Positions 36,337-45,200 of a DNA stretch of 64,000 nt are shown here, in pieces. The position numbers were made by a program, and so were the translations under genes. Location of the stretch: contig NZ_CP032382.1 in assembly GCF_003589925.1 (NCBI RefSeq), positions 2,914,001-2,978,000 on the forward strand, given 5' to 3'. How positions within the stretch are numbered: the first letter of the stretch is position 1; the number at the start of each line of letters is the position of its first letter. Under the pieces are notes generated by a model, which worked only from the letters and a program-made list of their open reading frames with translations, was not told the DNA's origin and did not search any database. This DNA comes from Chryseolinea soli (GTDB taxonomy: Bacteria > Bacteroidota > Bacteroidia > Cytophagales > Cyclobacteriaceae).

Positions 36337-38292
36337 ATGAAATTGATCCGCAACTGTATCCTCACGGTTCTTGCCCTGGTAAGCCTCGGCGCCCGGGCAA
36401 ACGATTATAAACCCTACGAGTGGGAGAAGGACCGCGCCCGCTATGTGTTGCAGGAAAAAGATGCAGCCCTGTCGGAACTCATCCTCAAGCAACATGCACA
36501 ATACGACTACGTGTTGAAGGACAATGAATTCGTGTTGTATTCCACGGTTCACCGCATTGTGTACGTGAACAACAACGAAGCGGTTCAGAAGCACAACCGC
36601 ATCGTCATCTCCATGAACAACACCCTGGAGTTGTTGGATGTGAAAGCCCGCGCCATCAACAAGGCCGGCAAAGCGGTGTATTTCGACAAGACCAACCTGA
36701 AAGAGTTGAAAGACGAGAACAGCGGCAACGCCTATAAGATCTTTGCCATCGAAGGGATTGAAATGGGGAGCGAGATCGAATACTACTTCACACGCAAAAT
36801 GACGGCAACCCTTTTCGACCGGGCTTTCATGCAGTTCGACGCGCCCGTAAAAAACAATTCCTTTTTGCTCACTTGCCCCGGCCACCTGCGATTCGATTTC
36901 AAATCCTACAACGGTTTCCCGGAAGTGAAAAAGGATGAGAAGGAAAATCAAAATACCTACAGTGCGGAAGCGAAGGACGTGCCCGCATTGAAGAAGGAGC
37001 CGTTCTCCTATTTTTCTCCCAACCGTAAACGCATCGAATTTAAACTGGCCTACAACGTTGGCCGGTCACCGGCAAGACTCTACACGTGGGACGAAGCTGC
37101 AAAAACTTTCTACAAACTGTTGGTCACCCTTTCAAAAGAGGATGACAAAGCCGTTGACAAATTCGTAAAGACCATCGGCGACAAACCCACTGCCACGCTG
37201 GACGAACGCATCCGTAACGTTGAAGCCAAGATCAAAACCACCATCCAGGTGAACAAGGAAGGCGACAACGAATCGTTGAACCAGGTGGAGAGCATCCTCA
37301 AATACAAATTGGCCTCGCACCAGGGCATGACCCGCCTGTTCGTAGCCGTATTTGACAAGCTGAAAATAAATTGCCAACCGGTCATCACCTGCAGCCGTGA
37401 GAACATCAAGTTCGATGGCTCGTTCGACTCTTGGTCTTTCCTGGACGACTACGTGTTGTTCTTCCCCGATACCCGGAAGTTCCTCGAACCCTACACATTC
37501 GAATTCCGCTACCCGCTCATTCAACCCGACTTCACGGCCACACAAGGCTTGTTCCTGGAACCGTTCGTGACAGGCGATGTGAAATCAGCGTTATCATCGA
37601 TCGGCGAAATTCCCCCGACGGACTATGCCATCAACCAGGATAACCTCGACATCGATGTCACTTTCACCGATGATCTTGGTGCCAACCAAATCCGGCAAAA
37701 GCGCGACTTCGGAGGCTACAACGCCGCCCTCTTCACGCCCTACTATGAATTGATCCCCGCGGCAGACCGCGTCAAAATGATCGAGGAGCTGACCAAGCAA
37801 ACCGCTCCCGATGCTTCGATAAAGAAGTGGACAGCGACGCCCGTGCCCGGCGAAAATGCCGGCAACTTCCTGGTTGACGTCGATTTTCTCTCCAATCACT
37901 TCGTGGAAAAAGCAGGCCCTCGCATTCTGTTCAAAGTGGGTGAACTGATCGGTCCCCAGGTTGAAATGTATCGCGACGATGAACGCACTACGGTGGTGGA
38001 GAATGAATACAACCGCAAATACGATCGCAAGATCCGTGTCCACATCCCGAAAGGCTACCAGGTAAAAAATCTCGACGATCTGAAAGTCGATATCGCCTAC
38101 CACGATCGCGACTATGTGCCCTATATGTTTAAGTCCGACTACACGGTGAAAGATGATGTAGTGGAAGTCAGTATTGTTGAATACTACAAAGAGATCTACG
38201 CGCCGCTGTCGCGCTATGAGGATTTCCGGAAAGTAGTGAATGCGGCTGCGGACTTTAACAAGATCACGCTGGTGTTGGAGAAGCGATCCTAG
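36337..38292 (+). CDS. Secreted DUF3857 protein, degenerate transglutaminase
   Basis: A 651-residue paralogue of the preceding protein with a signal peptide (MKLIRNCILTVLALVSLGARA). Domain order is the same: DUF3857, transglutaminase-like, C-terminal beta domain. The catalytic positions are changed. Where the neighbour has GDCKDMASLIV this protein has ASHQGMTRLFV, with His328 in place of the Cys; the His of DNHMI aligns with SWSFL, and the LDAT aspartate with LEPY. It is therefore probably an enzymatically inactive partner. It begins 117 bases downstream and may be cotranscribed. The closing hairpin at 38310-38367 ends the transcript. Confidence 0.83.
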   Translation: MKLIRNCILTVLALVSLGARANDYKPYEWEKDRARYVLQEKDAALSELILKQHAQYDYVLKDNEFVLYSTVHRIVYVNNNEAVQKHNRIVISMNNTLELLDVKARAINKAGKAVYFDKTNLKELKDENSGNAYKIFAIEGIEMGSEIEYYFTRKMTATLFDRAFMQFDAPVKNNSFLLTCPGHLRFDFKSYNGFPEVKKDEKENQNTYSAEAKDVPALKKEPFSYFSPNRKRIEFKLAYNVGRSPARLYTWDEAAKTFYKLLVTLSKEDDKAVDKFVKTIGDKPTATLDERIRNVEAKIKTTIQVNKEGDNESLNQVESILKYKLASHQGMTRLFVAVFDKLKINCQPVITCSRENIKFDGSFDSWSFLDDYVLFFPDTRKFLEPYTFEFRYPLIQPDFTATQGLFLEPFVTGDVKSALSSIGEIPPTDYAINQDNLDIDVTFTDDLGANQIRQKRDFGGYNAALFTPYYELIPAADRVKMIEELTKQTAPDASIKKWTATPVPGENAGNFLVDVDFLSNHFVEKAGPRILFKVGELIGPQVEMYRDDERTTVVENEYNRKYDRKIRVHIPKGYQVKNLDDLKVDIAYHDRDYVPYMFKSDYTVKDDVVEVSIVEYYKEIYAPLSRYEDFRKVVNAAADFNKITLVLEKRS

Positions 38293-38309
38293 GCTCAACT
38301 GATCTTATC

Positions 38310-38367
38310 AAAAAACTTAAAACGAGTACCGACCGGCAGCGGTGATGTGTACTGTTTTAAGTTTTTT
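38310..38367. terminator. Bidirectional terminator between convergent genes
   Basis: Arms 38310-38323 and 38354-38367 are exact complements over 14 bases, beginning with an A-run and ending with a T-run, so either strand ends in U-rich RNA. A second inner pairing, AGTAC (38325-38329) with GTACT (38349-38353), extends the stem. The element includes the last codons of the L,D-transpeptidase gene. Confidence 0.8.
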
Positions 38368-39042
38368 TGTTTTCTCGAAATCGTCGTATATCACCTTGAG
38401 GTTGTCCCAGAACGATTGTGTGGCAGCGTTGTCGAATTCTTGTTTTAATCCTTGGAGGGAGGCATCCGAAAGTTTCGTGGGAAAGATGTGGACTGGAATT
38501 TTTTCCTGGCCTGCCTGGCGGGCTTCCACAGCCAGCACATAGAGCTCTTTTATTTTATCGTCCGTCAACGGAATGCAACCCACCGTCACGCAATTGCCAT
38601 GAATATAGATCGCGCTGCCGGGATGCTGGCGATCGCCGAGAATTTTGTCGGACGCATTGGGATAGTCGATGCCCAAAGACAAATAAAAATTGCTCGAGGG
38701 GTTAAAGTGCTCGATCGTGTAGAGGCCCTCCGGAATTTGCAAGTCACCTTCTTTGCGCTTGGGCCCAAGCGTGCCAGACGAGGCGCAAAATGGATAGGCG
38801 TGGAGCAAAGCGAACGTCGCTTTTCCTTTTTCCCGTACCCACACCTCCACCGTGCGCTCGCGCTTGAAGGCGCGGATGAACAATTGAAAACCGGTGAATG
38901 AAATTTTTTTGTCTGCGAAATATTGTTTGATCACGCGCTCCTTCTCATCATAGGCTGTCCGTACGCGTGGGAATTGAAGTTGGCTTTCTTTGAACGGCAC
39001 CGGGAGCAATGTGGCCATGAACAAGAGCAGGGAGAGTTTCAT
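38317..39042 (-). CDS. L,D-transpeptidase, YafK-type (YkuD domain)
   Basis: A 241-residue periplasmic protein with a signal peptide (MKLSLLLFMATLLPVPF). The YkuD-type catalytic motif is IYIHGNCVTVGCIPLTDDKI (about residues 147-166), with the nucleophile in VGCIPL and the partner His in IHGN. YafK-type members (for example E. coli DpaA) release lipoproteins from peptidoglycan, while others cross-link it. Additional family segments are VEVWVREKGKATFALLHAYPF and GDLQIPEGLYTIEHFNP. Its ATG overlaps the stop of the upstream MscS gene by 4 bases, giving a two-gene envelope operon transcribed leftward. Confidence 0.9.
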   Translation of the reverse strand: MKLSLLLFMATLLPVPFKESQLQFPRVRTAYDEKERVIKQYFADKKISFTGFQLFIRAFKRERTVEVWVREKGKATFALLHAYPFCASSGTLGPKRKEGDLQIPEGLYTIEHFNPSSNFYLSLGIDYPNASDKILGDRQHPGSAIYIHGNCVTVGCIPLTDDKIKELYVLAVEARQAGQEKIPVHIFPTKLSDASLQGLKQEFDNAATQSFWDNLKVIYDDFEKTKKLKTVHITAAGRYSF

Positions 39043-40103
39043 GATACGGAGGGAACGTCTTTTGCCATAAAGGTCGTCTGCGTAGGATAGGCAAATTGAA
39101 TGCCCTTCGCCAGAAACGCATCGTAGATCTGGAGATTGATCTCCTGCTGAATATCAGCGTAACGATTGTAGTCGCTGTTTTCCACAAAGTATACGATCTC
39201 ATACTTCAGGCTGTATTCGCCGTAGGTAAGAAAGTGAACGCGGTCCAGCGTCGTTTCTTTTTGTGCCTCGACGATTTTTTTGATGATTCCCGGGATCTCA
39301 CGCAACAACGAAGGCGGCGTTTGATACACCACACCCAGGACGAAAGCAATCCGCCGCCGCTCCATTCGCTTGAAATTGTGAATTCGCGATTTCGACAAGT
39401 CGCTGTTCGAGAACACCAATTGTTCGCCCGTTAAACTTTTTAGCCGGGTGGTCTTGATGCCAATATGCTCTACGTTGCCTTTCTTGTCATCGATCACAAT
39501 GTAATCGCCGATCTCGAAGGGGCGGTCGAAAAAGATCACGAAATAGTTGAACAGGTCACCGAGAATATTTTGAGCGGCCAGGGCGATGGCAATACCGCCG
39601 ATGCCCAACCCGGCGATGATGGTGGTGACATTATAGCCCAGGTTGTCGAATAGCACCAGGATCCCCAGCGCCCAAATCACAATGTTGAGGATGAGCATGA
39701 TGCCCCCGAGCTGTTTCACTTTTTCCTCGCCCTGCTCTTGCTTCCGCACCCGCGTTTGCAACGTCAGCAGAACGGTGGTCGAGATGAGGCGCAACACAAA
39801 AAAGGTGATCACCACGGCAATGGCGATTTCCAACACGCGGGTTGCCTTGGGAGAAAAGGTGAGATAGTTTAGCCCGGCATAGATGACGATGAAATTGAAG
39901 ATCGGCAACCCGAATTTTTCAAGACCCGCCACGGCATAGTTATCCAGGTTGGTCTCAGTCTTCTCCGACCATTTTTTGAGCCGGCCTAAAATGATCTTTT
40001 TAAAGACGGCCATGAGCGACATCCCCAACAGGATGACGCCGGCGGCGATGAGATAATCTTGTACGGTGTTACCGAAATATTTCTGGTTAAGCAAGTCTTC
40101 CAT
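39039..40103 (-). CDS. Small-conductance mechanosensitive channel, MscS family
   Basis: A 354-residue inner-membrane channel that opens on osmotic downshock. Four hydrophobic segments occupy about residues 10-195 (DYLIAAGVILLGMSLMAVF, PIFNFIVIYAGLNYL, VLEIAIAVVITFFVLRLIS, IMLILNIVIWALGILVLF). The pore helix and MscS core follow with TTIIAGLGIGGIAIALAAQN, LFNYFVIFFDRPFEIGDYI and VEHIGIKTTRLKSLTGEQLVFSNSDL. The ATG at 40103 was chosen: it begins directly before the first membrane helix, while the 32 residues of the longer frame are basic and unlike the family. It is cotranscribed with the L,D-transpeptidase. Confidence 0.93.
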   Translation of the reverse strand: MEDLLNQKYFGNTVQDYLIAAGVILLGMSLMAVFKKIILGRLKKWSEKTETNLDNYAVAGLEKFGLPIFNFIVIYAGLNYLTFSPKATRVLEIAIAVVITFFVLRLISTTVLLTLQTRVRKQEQGEEKVKQLGGIMLILNIVIWALGILVLFDNLGYNVTTIIAGLGIGGIAIALAAQNILGDLFNYFVIFFDRPFEIGDYIVIDDKKGNVEHIGIKTTRLKSLTGEQLVFSNSDLSKSRIHNFKRMERRRIAFVLGVVYQTPPSLLREIPGIIKKIVEAQKETTLDRVHFLTYGEYSLKYEIVYFVENSDYNRYADIQQEINLQIYDAFLAKGIQFAYPTQTTFMAKDVPSVS

Positions 40104-40285
40104 ATGGGCATGGTGAATTTTCGATGCCGTAAAAGTAAAGATTTTATCAGCCCGAGTCATCCTAAACCAGCGATAGACAAAAAGTTTCCGGCAACACACC
40201 CTCCAGGGAAAATTTTGTAATTGTACTTTTTTGAAGAGTCGGCCGATTACGCCTACCTTCCGGTATCAAAAACGTTGGCGAAGAA

Positions 40286-41080
40286 ATGGGATACAATATT
40301 TTTATGATGATCTCGCTCATCGCCCTGCTGGTGGTGCTGGTGTCGATGTATTTCCTGCATTCTGCAAGAAAACAAGTGCGTGAAGAATTGCTGGCCAAGG
40401 AAAACGAGCAATTGCGACAGACGCTGAAAGATCAGCAGGAGTCGCTGGAAGAAGAGCGCAAACGCATTGGCCATGACTTGCACGATGACCTGGCCCAGCT
40501 GTTGGCGGGCACGCGCCTGGCCCTGGAGAACCTGCGCCTGGAGCCCACGCTTTCGGGACGCAACAAAAGCCTGTTGCTGCGCATCGACCACGACCTGAAC
40601 GACCTGCTCAACCGCGTACAGAACATCATCTGGAACCTGGCGCCCGAATCGCTTCGCGAGAAAGGGTTGTCGTATGTGCTCTGGAAAATGTGCGACCACC
40701 TCAAGGAACTGCGGTCCTTTCACATCGAGTTCTTCGAGACCGGCAACGTCACCCGCATGCCCGACGAGGTGGAGGTTACGCTTTTTCGCATCGTGCAGGA
40801 GATCGTCAACAATGCCATGCGTCATTCGCTGGCCTGGAATATCAACATGAAAATGCGCTGGTCCGATACATCCCTTCGCATCGAAGTGAAGGACGACGGC
40901 ATCGGCAAGGACCGCGCTATCGGCGAACGACGGGCCACCGCCCGTGGACGGGGCTTGCCCGGCATGAAACGAAGAGCCGAACTCATCGGCGCCACCGTGG
41001 TCACCGAACCCATCGAAAAGGGAACGCTGTTTGTCGTGACCTACCCCTACAAAGTGACAATACCGTTGCTCAACGCGTAG
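40286..41080 (+). CDS. Membrane-anchored histidine kinase, NarL-partner type
   Basis: A 264-residue sensor kinase. One membrane helix (residues about 6-24, MMISLIALLVVLVSMYFLH) is followed by a coiled coil and a HisKA_3-type dimerisation helix with the phospho-acceptor His66 in RIGHDLHDDLAQLLAG. The HATPase domain follows with an N-box (IVQEIVNNAMRHS), D/G-box DDGIGKDRA and GRGLPGMKRRAELIGA. There is no sensory domain beyond the helix, so the signal may come from the membrane or a partner. The cognate regulator is almost certainly the LuxR-type protein encoded on the opposite strand, whose 3' end overlaps this gene by 34 bases. Confidence 0.92.
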   Translation: MGYNIFMMISLIALLVVLVSMYFLHSARKQVREELLAKENEQLRQTLKDQQESLEEERKRIGHDLHDDLAQLLAGTRLALENLRLEPTLSGRNKSLLLRIDHDLNDLLNRVQNIIWNLAPESLREKGLSYVLWKMCDHLKELRSFHIEFFETGNVTRMPDEVEVTLFRIVQEIVNNAMRHSLAWNINMKMRWSDTSLRIEVKDDGIGKDRAIGERRATARGRGLPGMKRRAELIGATVVTEPIEKGTLFVVTYPYKVTIPLLNA

Positions 41081-41691
41081 TGGATCAACTCGTACGTATT
41101 TTTAGTGTTCGTCTTTTTGATGATCTCCTTCCGGTAATCCTCAATGGTATACTCGCTGAGGAAAAGCTTCTCGGCAATGTCTTTTGTGCCGTTGCCATGA
41201 CAGAGCAACACGATGATCTCGAATTCGCGGGCCGTCAGTTTGATTCGGGGTGGATGGTGAATGCCGTCGGGCTTGGAGTGCAGGACAATGCTCACTTTCT
41301 CGTTGTAGAAGTGCTTGCCTTCCAACACCGTGATGATGGCGGTGTAGATCTCCTGCATGTGCGTGGTCTTCTTGAAAAGGATGCCCGCAATACCCATTCG
41401 CATCAGGTTGAGGATCATGGCCTCTTCGTCGAAGGCCGTCAGCGCGATGATGCGCGTCGACAATTTTAGCTTGTGCACATATTCGATCACCTCAAACCCA
41501 TCGACCACCGGCATCCGGATGTCCAACAAGACCACGTCGACGGCGTGTTCGGCCATCAATTCCATGGCCTTCTGGCCGTTTTCGGCTTCGTAGATCTTTT
41601 TTACAAACGCGGTCTTTTCCAGCATGGCCCGGAGGCTTTCACGCATAAATAACTGATCGTCAGCCACAAGTACGGAGATACTACTCTTCAC
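41047..41691 (-). CDS. LuxR/NarL-type response regulator
   Basis: A 214-residue two-component regulator. The receiver has the acidic pair Asp11-Asp12 (VLVADDQLFM), the phospho-acceptor Asp57 (VVLLDIRMP) and the conserved Thr/Lys region (RIIALTAFDEE, GILFKKTTH). The LuxR-type helix-turn-helix is at about residues 150-205 (KLTAREFEIIVLLCHGNGTKDIAEKLF). GTG at 41691 is taken as the start because VKSSISVLVADD fits the usual receiver start; a TTG at 41715 would add eight hydrophobic residues. Its promoter is at 41732-41761. It converges on the kinase gene with 34 shared bases, an unusual arrangement for a cognate pair. Confidence 0.92.
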   Translation of the reverse strand: MKSSISVLVADDQLFMRESLRAMLEKTAFVKKIYEAENGQKAMELMAEHAVDVVLLDIRMPVVDGFEVIEYVHKLKLSTRIIALTAFDEEAMILNLMRMGIAGILFKKTTHMQEIYTAIITVLEGKHFYNEKVSIVLHSKPDGIHHPPRIKLTAREFEIIVLLCHGNGTKDIAEKLFLSEYTIEDYRKEIIKKTNTKNTYELIHYALSNGIVTL

Positions 41692-41731
41692 AATTTGCAG
41701 TATTAGAAAGTACAAACTTATTAGACAACTT

Positions 41732-41761
41732 CAAAGATACCGACGCTTTCGAAGCCATCAA
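41732..41761 (-). promoter_or_regulatory. Promoter of the response regulator (TTG-N19-TATCTTTG)
   Basis: On the minus strand TTG at 41761-41759 is followed after 19 bases by TATCTTTG at 41739-41732, an exact -7 consensus. The start near 41725 gives a leader of about 34 bases to the GTG at 41691. Confidence 0.65.
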
Positions 41762-41782
41762 CCCCTACTTCCGGGGGTTTTT
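41760..41782 (+). terminator. Hairpin/T-run module 1 of the 41.7-42.3 kb region
   Basis: AACCCC (41760-41765) pairs with GGGGTT (41774-41779), 8-base loop, then TTT. The 15-base sequence CTTCCGGGGGTTTTT at 41768-41782 recurs exactly at 41871-41885 in module 3. It could end rightward transcription coming from the kinase gene. Confidence 0.5.
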
Positions 41783-41796
41783 CCATGCGTTTTTGC

Positions 41797-41815
41797 GGTC
41801 GTTTCGGCCCTTTTT
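41797..41815 (+). terminator. Hairpin/T-run module 2
   Basis: GGTCG (41797-41801) pairs with CGGCC (41805-41809) around TTT with one G-U pair, followed by C and five T. The stem is short and the call is modest. Confidence 0.35.
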
Positions 41816-41860
41816 AAGGAGAACAGTCGCCGTAAAATTTTGGTTTGACCCCCCGAAAAG

Positions 41861-41887
41861 AACCCCCCTGCTTCCGGGGGTTTTTTT
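41861..41887 (+). terminator. Hairpin/T-run module 3
   Basis: AACCCCC (41861-41867) pairs with GGGGGTT (41876-41882), 8-base loop, then a run of T to 41887. It is the strongest of the three modules between the regulator promoter and the candidate RNA gene, and it lies just upstream of that gene's promoter, insulating it from readthrough. Confidence 0.7.
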
Positions 41888-41895
41888 GAACGCTA

Positions 41896-41927
41896 TTGCC
41901 TTGTACATAAGCGTTCGACTATCTTTA
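41896..41927 (+). promoter_or_regulatory. Promoter of the candidate structured RNA (TTG-N21-TATCTTTA)
   Basis: TTG at 41896-41898, 21 bases, then TATCTTTA at 41920-41927. Spacing and the TATCTTT core equal those of the pheA operon promoter; only the last base departs from consensus. The start is expected near 41934, at the first base of the closing stem of the RNA. Confidence 0.6.
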
Positions 41928-41933
41928 AAAAGT

Positions 41934-42148
41934 TAAGAATGGATTCATCGCGAGCTTTGCTTCTTCGGGGTGGATACCTTGGGCTCCAAATAAGGTTTAC
42001 TTTCCTTCGATACATTCATTATATCTTATGAATGATCATTTCGAAGCGTTCATCAGTAGAAGGAAAATTTGAGCGGAATCCATTTTTGAAATATCGTTGG
42101 CACAATTCGCAAAAAGCCTCTTATCTTTTATAGGAGGCTTTATTTTTT
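41934..42148 (+). ncRNA. Candidate structured small RNA, possibly 6S-like
   Basis: A stretch of about 215 bases with no coding frame but with promoter, long-range closing stem and terminator. AAGAATGGATTC (41935-41946) pairs with 42076-42087 over 12 bp with one G-U; after a 2-base bulge CGC (41949-41951) pairs with GCG (42073-42075). The apex is a hairpin: GAT-A-CATTCAT (42009-42019) with ATGAATG-ATC (42028-42037), closed further by CTTC (42005-42008) with GAAG (42043-42046). ACCTT/AAGGT (41976-41980 / 41992-41996) can form a side hairpin in the large internal loop. A closed rod with paired ends, wide middle loop and apical hairpin is the general shape of 6S RNA. SRP RNA, RNase P RNA and tmRNA signatures were looked for and not found. 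The gene call is fair; the 6S identity is a guess. Confidence 0.55.
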
Positions 42149-42149
42149 T
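42113..42149 (+). terminator. Terminator of the candidate structured RNA (module 4)
   Basis: A 12-bp stem, 42113-42124 with 42130-42141 including one G-U pair, loop CTTTT, followed by ATTTTTTT. It lies 25 bases after the closing stem. Confidence 0.85.
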
Positions 42150-42170
42150 GGTAAGCCGCCATCACTACCC

Positions 42171-42194
42171 GCCTGTTTACCAGGCCTTTTTTTT
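42171..42194 (+). terminator. Hairpin/T-run module 5
   Basis: GCCTG (42171-42175) pairs with CAGGC (42181-42185), loop TTTAC, then C and eight T. It stands about 20 bases after the RNA terminator and about 90 bases before the alpha-2-macroglobulin start. Confidence 0.55.
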
Positions 42195-42228
42195 CACCGG
42201 ACTTCCTGTTTTTTTATTTTTTGATACC

Positions 42229-42253
42229 ACCGATTTCGGTAGCGGTTTTTTTT
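42229..42253 (+). terminator. Weak hairpin/T-run module 6
   Basis: ACCG (42229-42232) pairs with CGGT (42237-42240), loop ATTT, then AGCGG and eight T. The short stem and the gap before the T-run make this doubtful as a terminator. It lies directly upstream of the alpha-2-macroglobulin ATG at 42284. Confidence 0.3.
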
Positions 42254-42283
42254 CGATCTTTTCAACAAATCTCCCCAATCCAT

Positions 42284-45200
42284 ATGCAAAACATCTCCTG
42301 GAAGAAAGTTGCCATCGGCATCGTCACCGTTGTGGTCCTGGCCGTCGGTATATTTTATGCGACTACCCTCAAAGGCAAGAAGCCTGCACAGACCTTTGTG
42401 AACCCAGCCTTTGGCGAATACATTTCTTCCTACACCGCGGGTGTGGTCCCCTCCAGCTCAACCCTGCGCATCATCCTGGCGGCCGACGCGGTAGACTCCC
42501 TGGCGGTGGGCCAGGAGACTTCCGTTAACCTTTTCTCCTTCAGTCCCTCGGTAAAGGGAAAGACTACCTGGCTTGATCGCCGGACCGTGGAGTTCAAGCC
42601 CGACGCCCGGCTCGCATCCGGCCAAACCTATGAAGTGAGCTTCGCGCTGTCGCGACTCGTGGAGGTGCCGCAGGAGCTAAAGACCTTTGAGTATTCCTTC
42701 CAGGTGATCCCGCAGAACTTCGAGGTCTCCATCGAGAATGTGAAGCCTTATGTAAAAACAGAACTCAAACGCCAACGCGTGGAGGGCACCCTGGTCACCG
42801 CCGACGTGGCCGATGCCGCCGCGGTGGAGAAGACCATGGAAGCCACCCAGGACGGCAAAGCCCTGAAAGTGACGTGGACCCACACCGCCGAAGGCAAGCA
42901 ACACCCTTTTGTGATCGAAGACGTAGCCCGCAAGGAGACGGCCAGCGTCGTGAAACTCTCCCTGGACGGCCAACCCCTGGGCATCAGCCAGGGCGATACC
43001 CGCGAAGTGGAGATACCCGCCCTGGGCGATTTCAAAGTGATGAACGTGCGCGTGGATCAAAGCTCCACCCAGCATGTCGTCATCCAATTCTCCGATCCCC
43101 TCAATGAAAAGCAAAACCTCGACGGCCTGGTCTCCCTCAACGACGTGGGTACGCTCGACTTCGATATCAAAGACAACGAGATCCGCGTCTATCCGCCCGT
43201 GCGCCAAGCGGGCTCCAAAACGCTGAAGCTCGAAGGCGGCATACGCAACGTACTCGACTATAAAATGAAGAGAGACACCACCATGGAGGTCGTCTTTGAG
43301 CAATTGAATCCCGCCGTGCGTTTCACCGGCAAAGGCTCGATCCTTCCCGGCACCGATGGACTGATCATGCCCTTCGAAGCCGTGAACCTGAAATCGGTGG
43401 ATGTAGAGATCGTAAAGATCTATGAAAAGAACGTCCTCCAATTCTTCCAGGTGAACGACTACGAGGGCAGCCAGGAGCTGCAACGTGTGGGTCGACCCAT
43501 GTTGCGCAAAACCATTTCGCTGGAAAACGCGGGTGTGACCGATCTGGGCAAATGGAACCGCTTCACCCTGGACCTCTCCAAAATGATCAATACCGAACCG
43601 GGCGCCATCTACCAGGTGCGCATCGGCTTCAAGCGTTCTTACCTGGCCTATGTGTGTGACGGAGGTGAAGAGACCGCCTCCGCCAACGACATGCAAGGCG
43701 TGGGCGAAGATTGGGAAGCGCAATCTGAAGATGAAAACAGCTACTGGGATTCATACGAAGAATATTACTACGACGAAGATTACGACTGGAACCAACGCGA
43801 CAATCCCTGCAACAGCTCGTATTACACCGGTGACAAAAACATCCGGCGCAACGTGCTGGCGTCCGACCTCGGCTTGCTGGCCAAACGCGGCAGCGACGGC
43901 AACACCACGATTCTCGTCAGCGACTTGAAAACCGCGCAACCCCTTTCGGGGGTTATCCTCGAGCTCTACGACTACCAACAACTGTCCATCGGCACGGCCA
44001 CGTCGGGTTCCGATGGCAAGGCCGTGATCAAATCAAAAGAAACACCCTTTGTGTTGCTGGCCAGAAAAGAAGCACAGCGAGGCTACCTGAAAATGCAGGA
44101 CGGCGAATCGTTGTCGATCAGCAATTTCGATGTCGGTGGAGAACGCGTGAGCAAAGGATTGAAAGGCTTGCTCTACGGCGAGCGCGGCGTATGGCGCCCG
44201 GGTGATTCGCTTTACCTGACGTTTATCCTGGAAGATAAAATGAAGCTGCTGCCCGCGGCACACCCCGTGGTGTTGGAGCTTCAAAATCCGCAAGGGCAAG
44301 TCACCAACCGGCTGGTGCGCTCTACCGGTGAGAACGGATTCTATTCCTTCGCCACAAGCACCGCAGCCGATGCGCCCACGGGCAATTGGACGGCCCGGGT
44401 GAAAGTGGGTGGTGCTGAGTTTTCGCAACCCGTAAAGATCGAGACCGTAAAACCCAACCGCCTCAAAATAAACCTTGACTTTGGCGTAGAAAAGATCACG
44501 GCCGGCAACAGCAACGTGTCGGGCAAGCTCAATGTGAAATGGTTGCACGGCGCCCCCGGCCGCAACCTGCGCGCGGAGTTCGAAGTGCTCCTCACCAAAG
44601 CAGAAACAAAATTCCAACGCTACCCCGACTTTACATTCGAAGATCCTTCGCGCGGGTTCTCCAGCGAAGCAAAACCCATCTTTGAAGGCAATACCGACGA
44701 CGACGGCAACGCTGTGGTAAACACCACGCTGGAGCCTTCCGAAAATGCTCCGGGTATGCTCAATGCTGTGTTCCGCGGCAAAGTGTACGAGGAAAGCGGC
44801 AACTTCAGCATCGATCGCTTCTCGATACCCTATTACCCTTACACGTCGTTCACGGGCATCCGGCTGCCACTCGGCGATAAGGCACGCGGCATGCTGCTGA
44901 CGGACACCACCCATCGCGTAGACGTGGTCACCGTGGATGCAGACGGCAAACCGGTGTCGCACGACGGCATTGAAATGTCTCTCTACAAACTGAACTGGGC
45001 GTGGTGGTGGAGCTCGGAGAGCTCGAACGCCGACTACATGTCGTCCACGACCACCCAGGCCATGGCTAGCGGCACGATCCGCACGGTAAATGGAAAAGGA
45101 GCGTGGACCTTCAAGGTCAAATATCCGGAATGGGGCCGTTTCTATGTGAAGGCATATGATCCCGTATCCGGTCACACCACCGGCAAAGTGGTGTACATCG

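Noticed and set aside
41934..42148. Reading the structured region as SRP RNA, RNase P RNA or tmRNA
   Set aside because: The SRP GGAA-loop helix, the RNase P conserved core and the tmRNA tRNA-like end with tag frame were not found, and the length does not fit RNase P or tmRNA.
42677..43723. A 348-codon open frame on the minus strand within the macroglobulin gene
   Set aside because: Antisense shadow, His/Val/Gly-rich, no promoter or family features.
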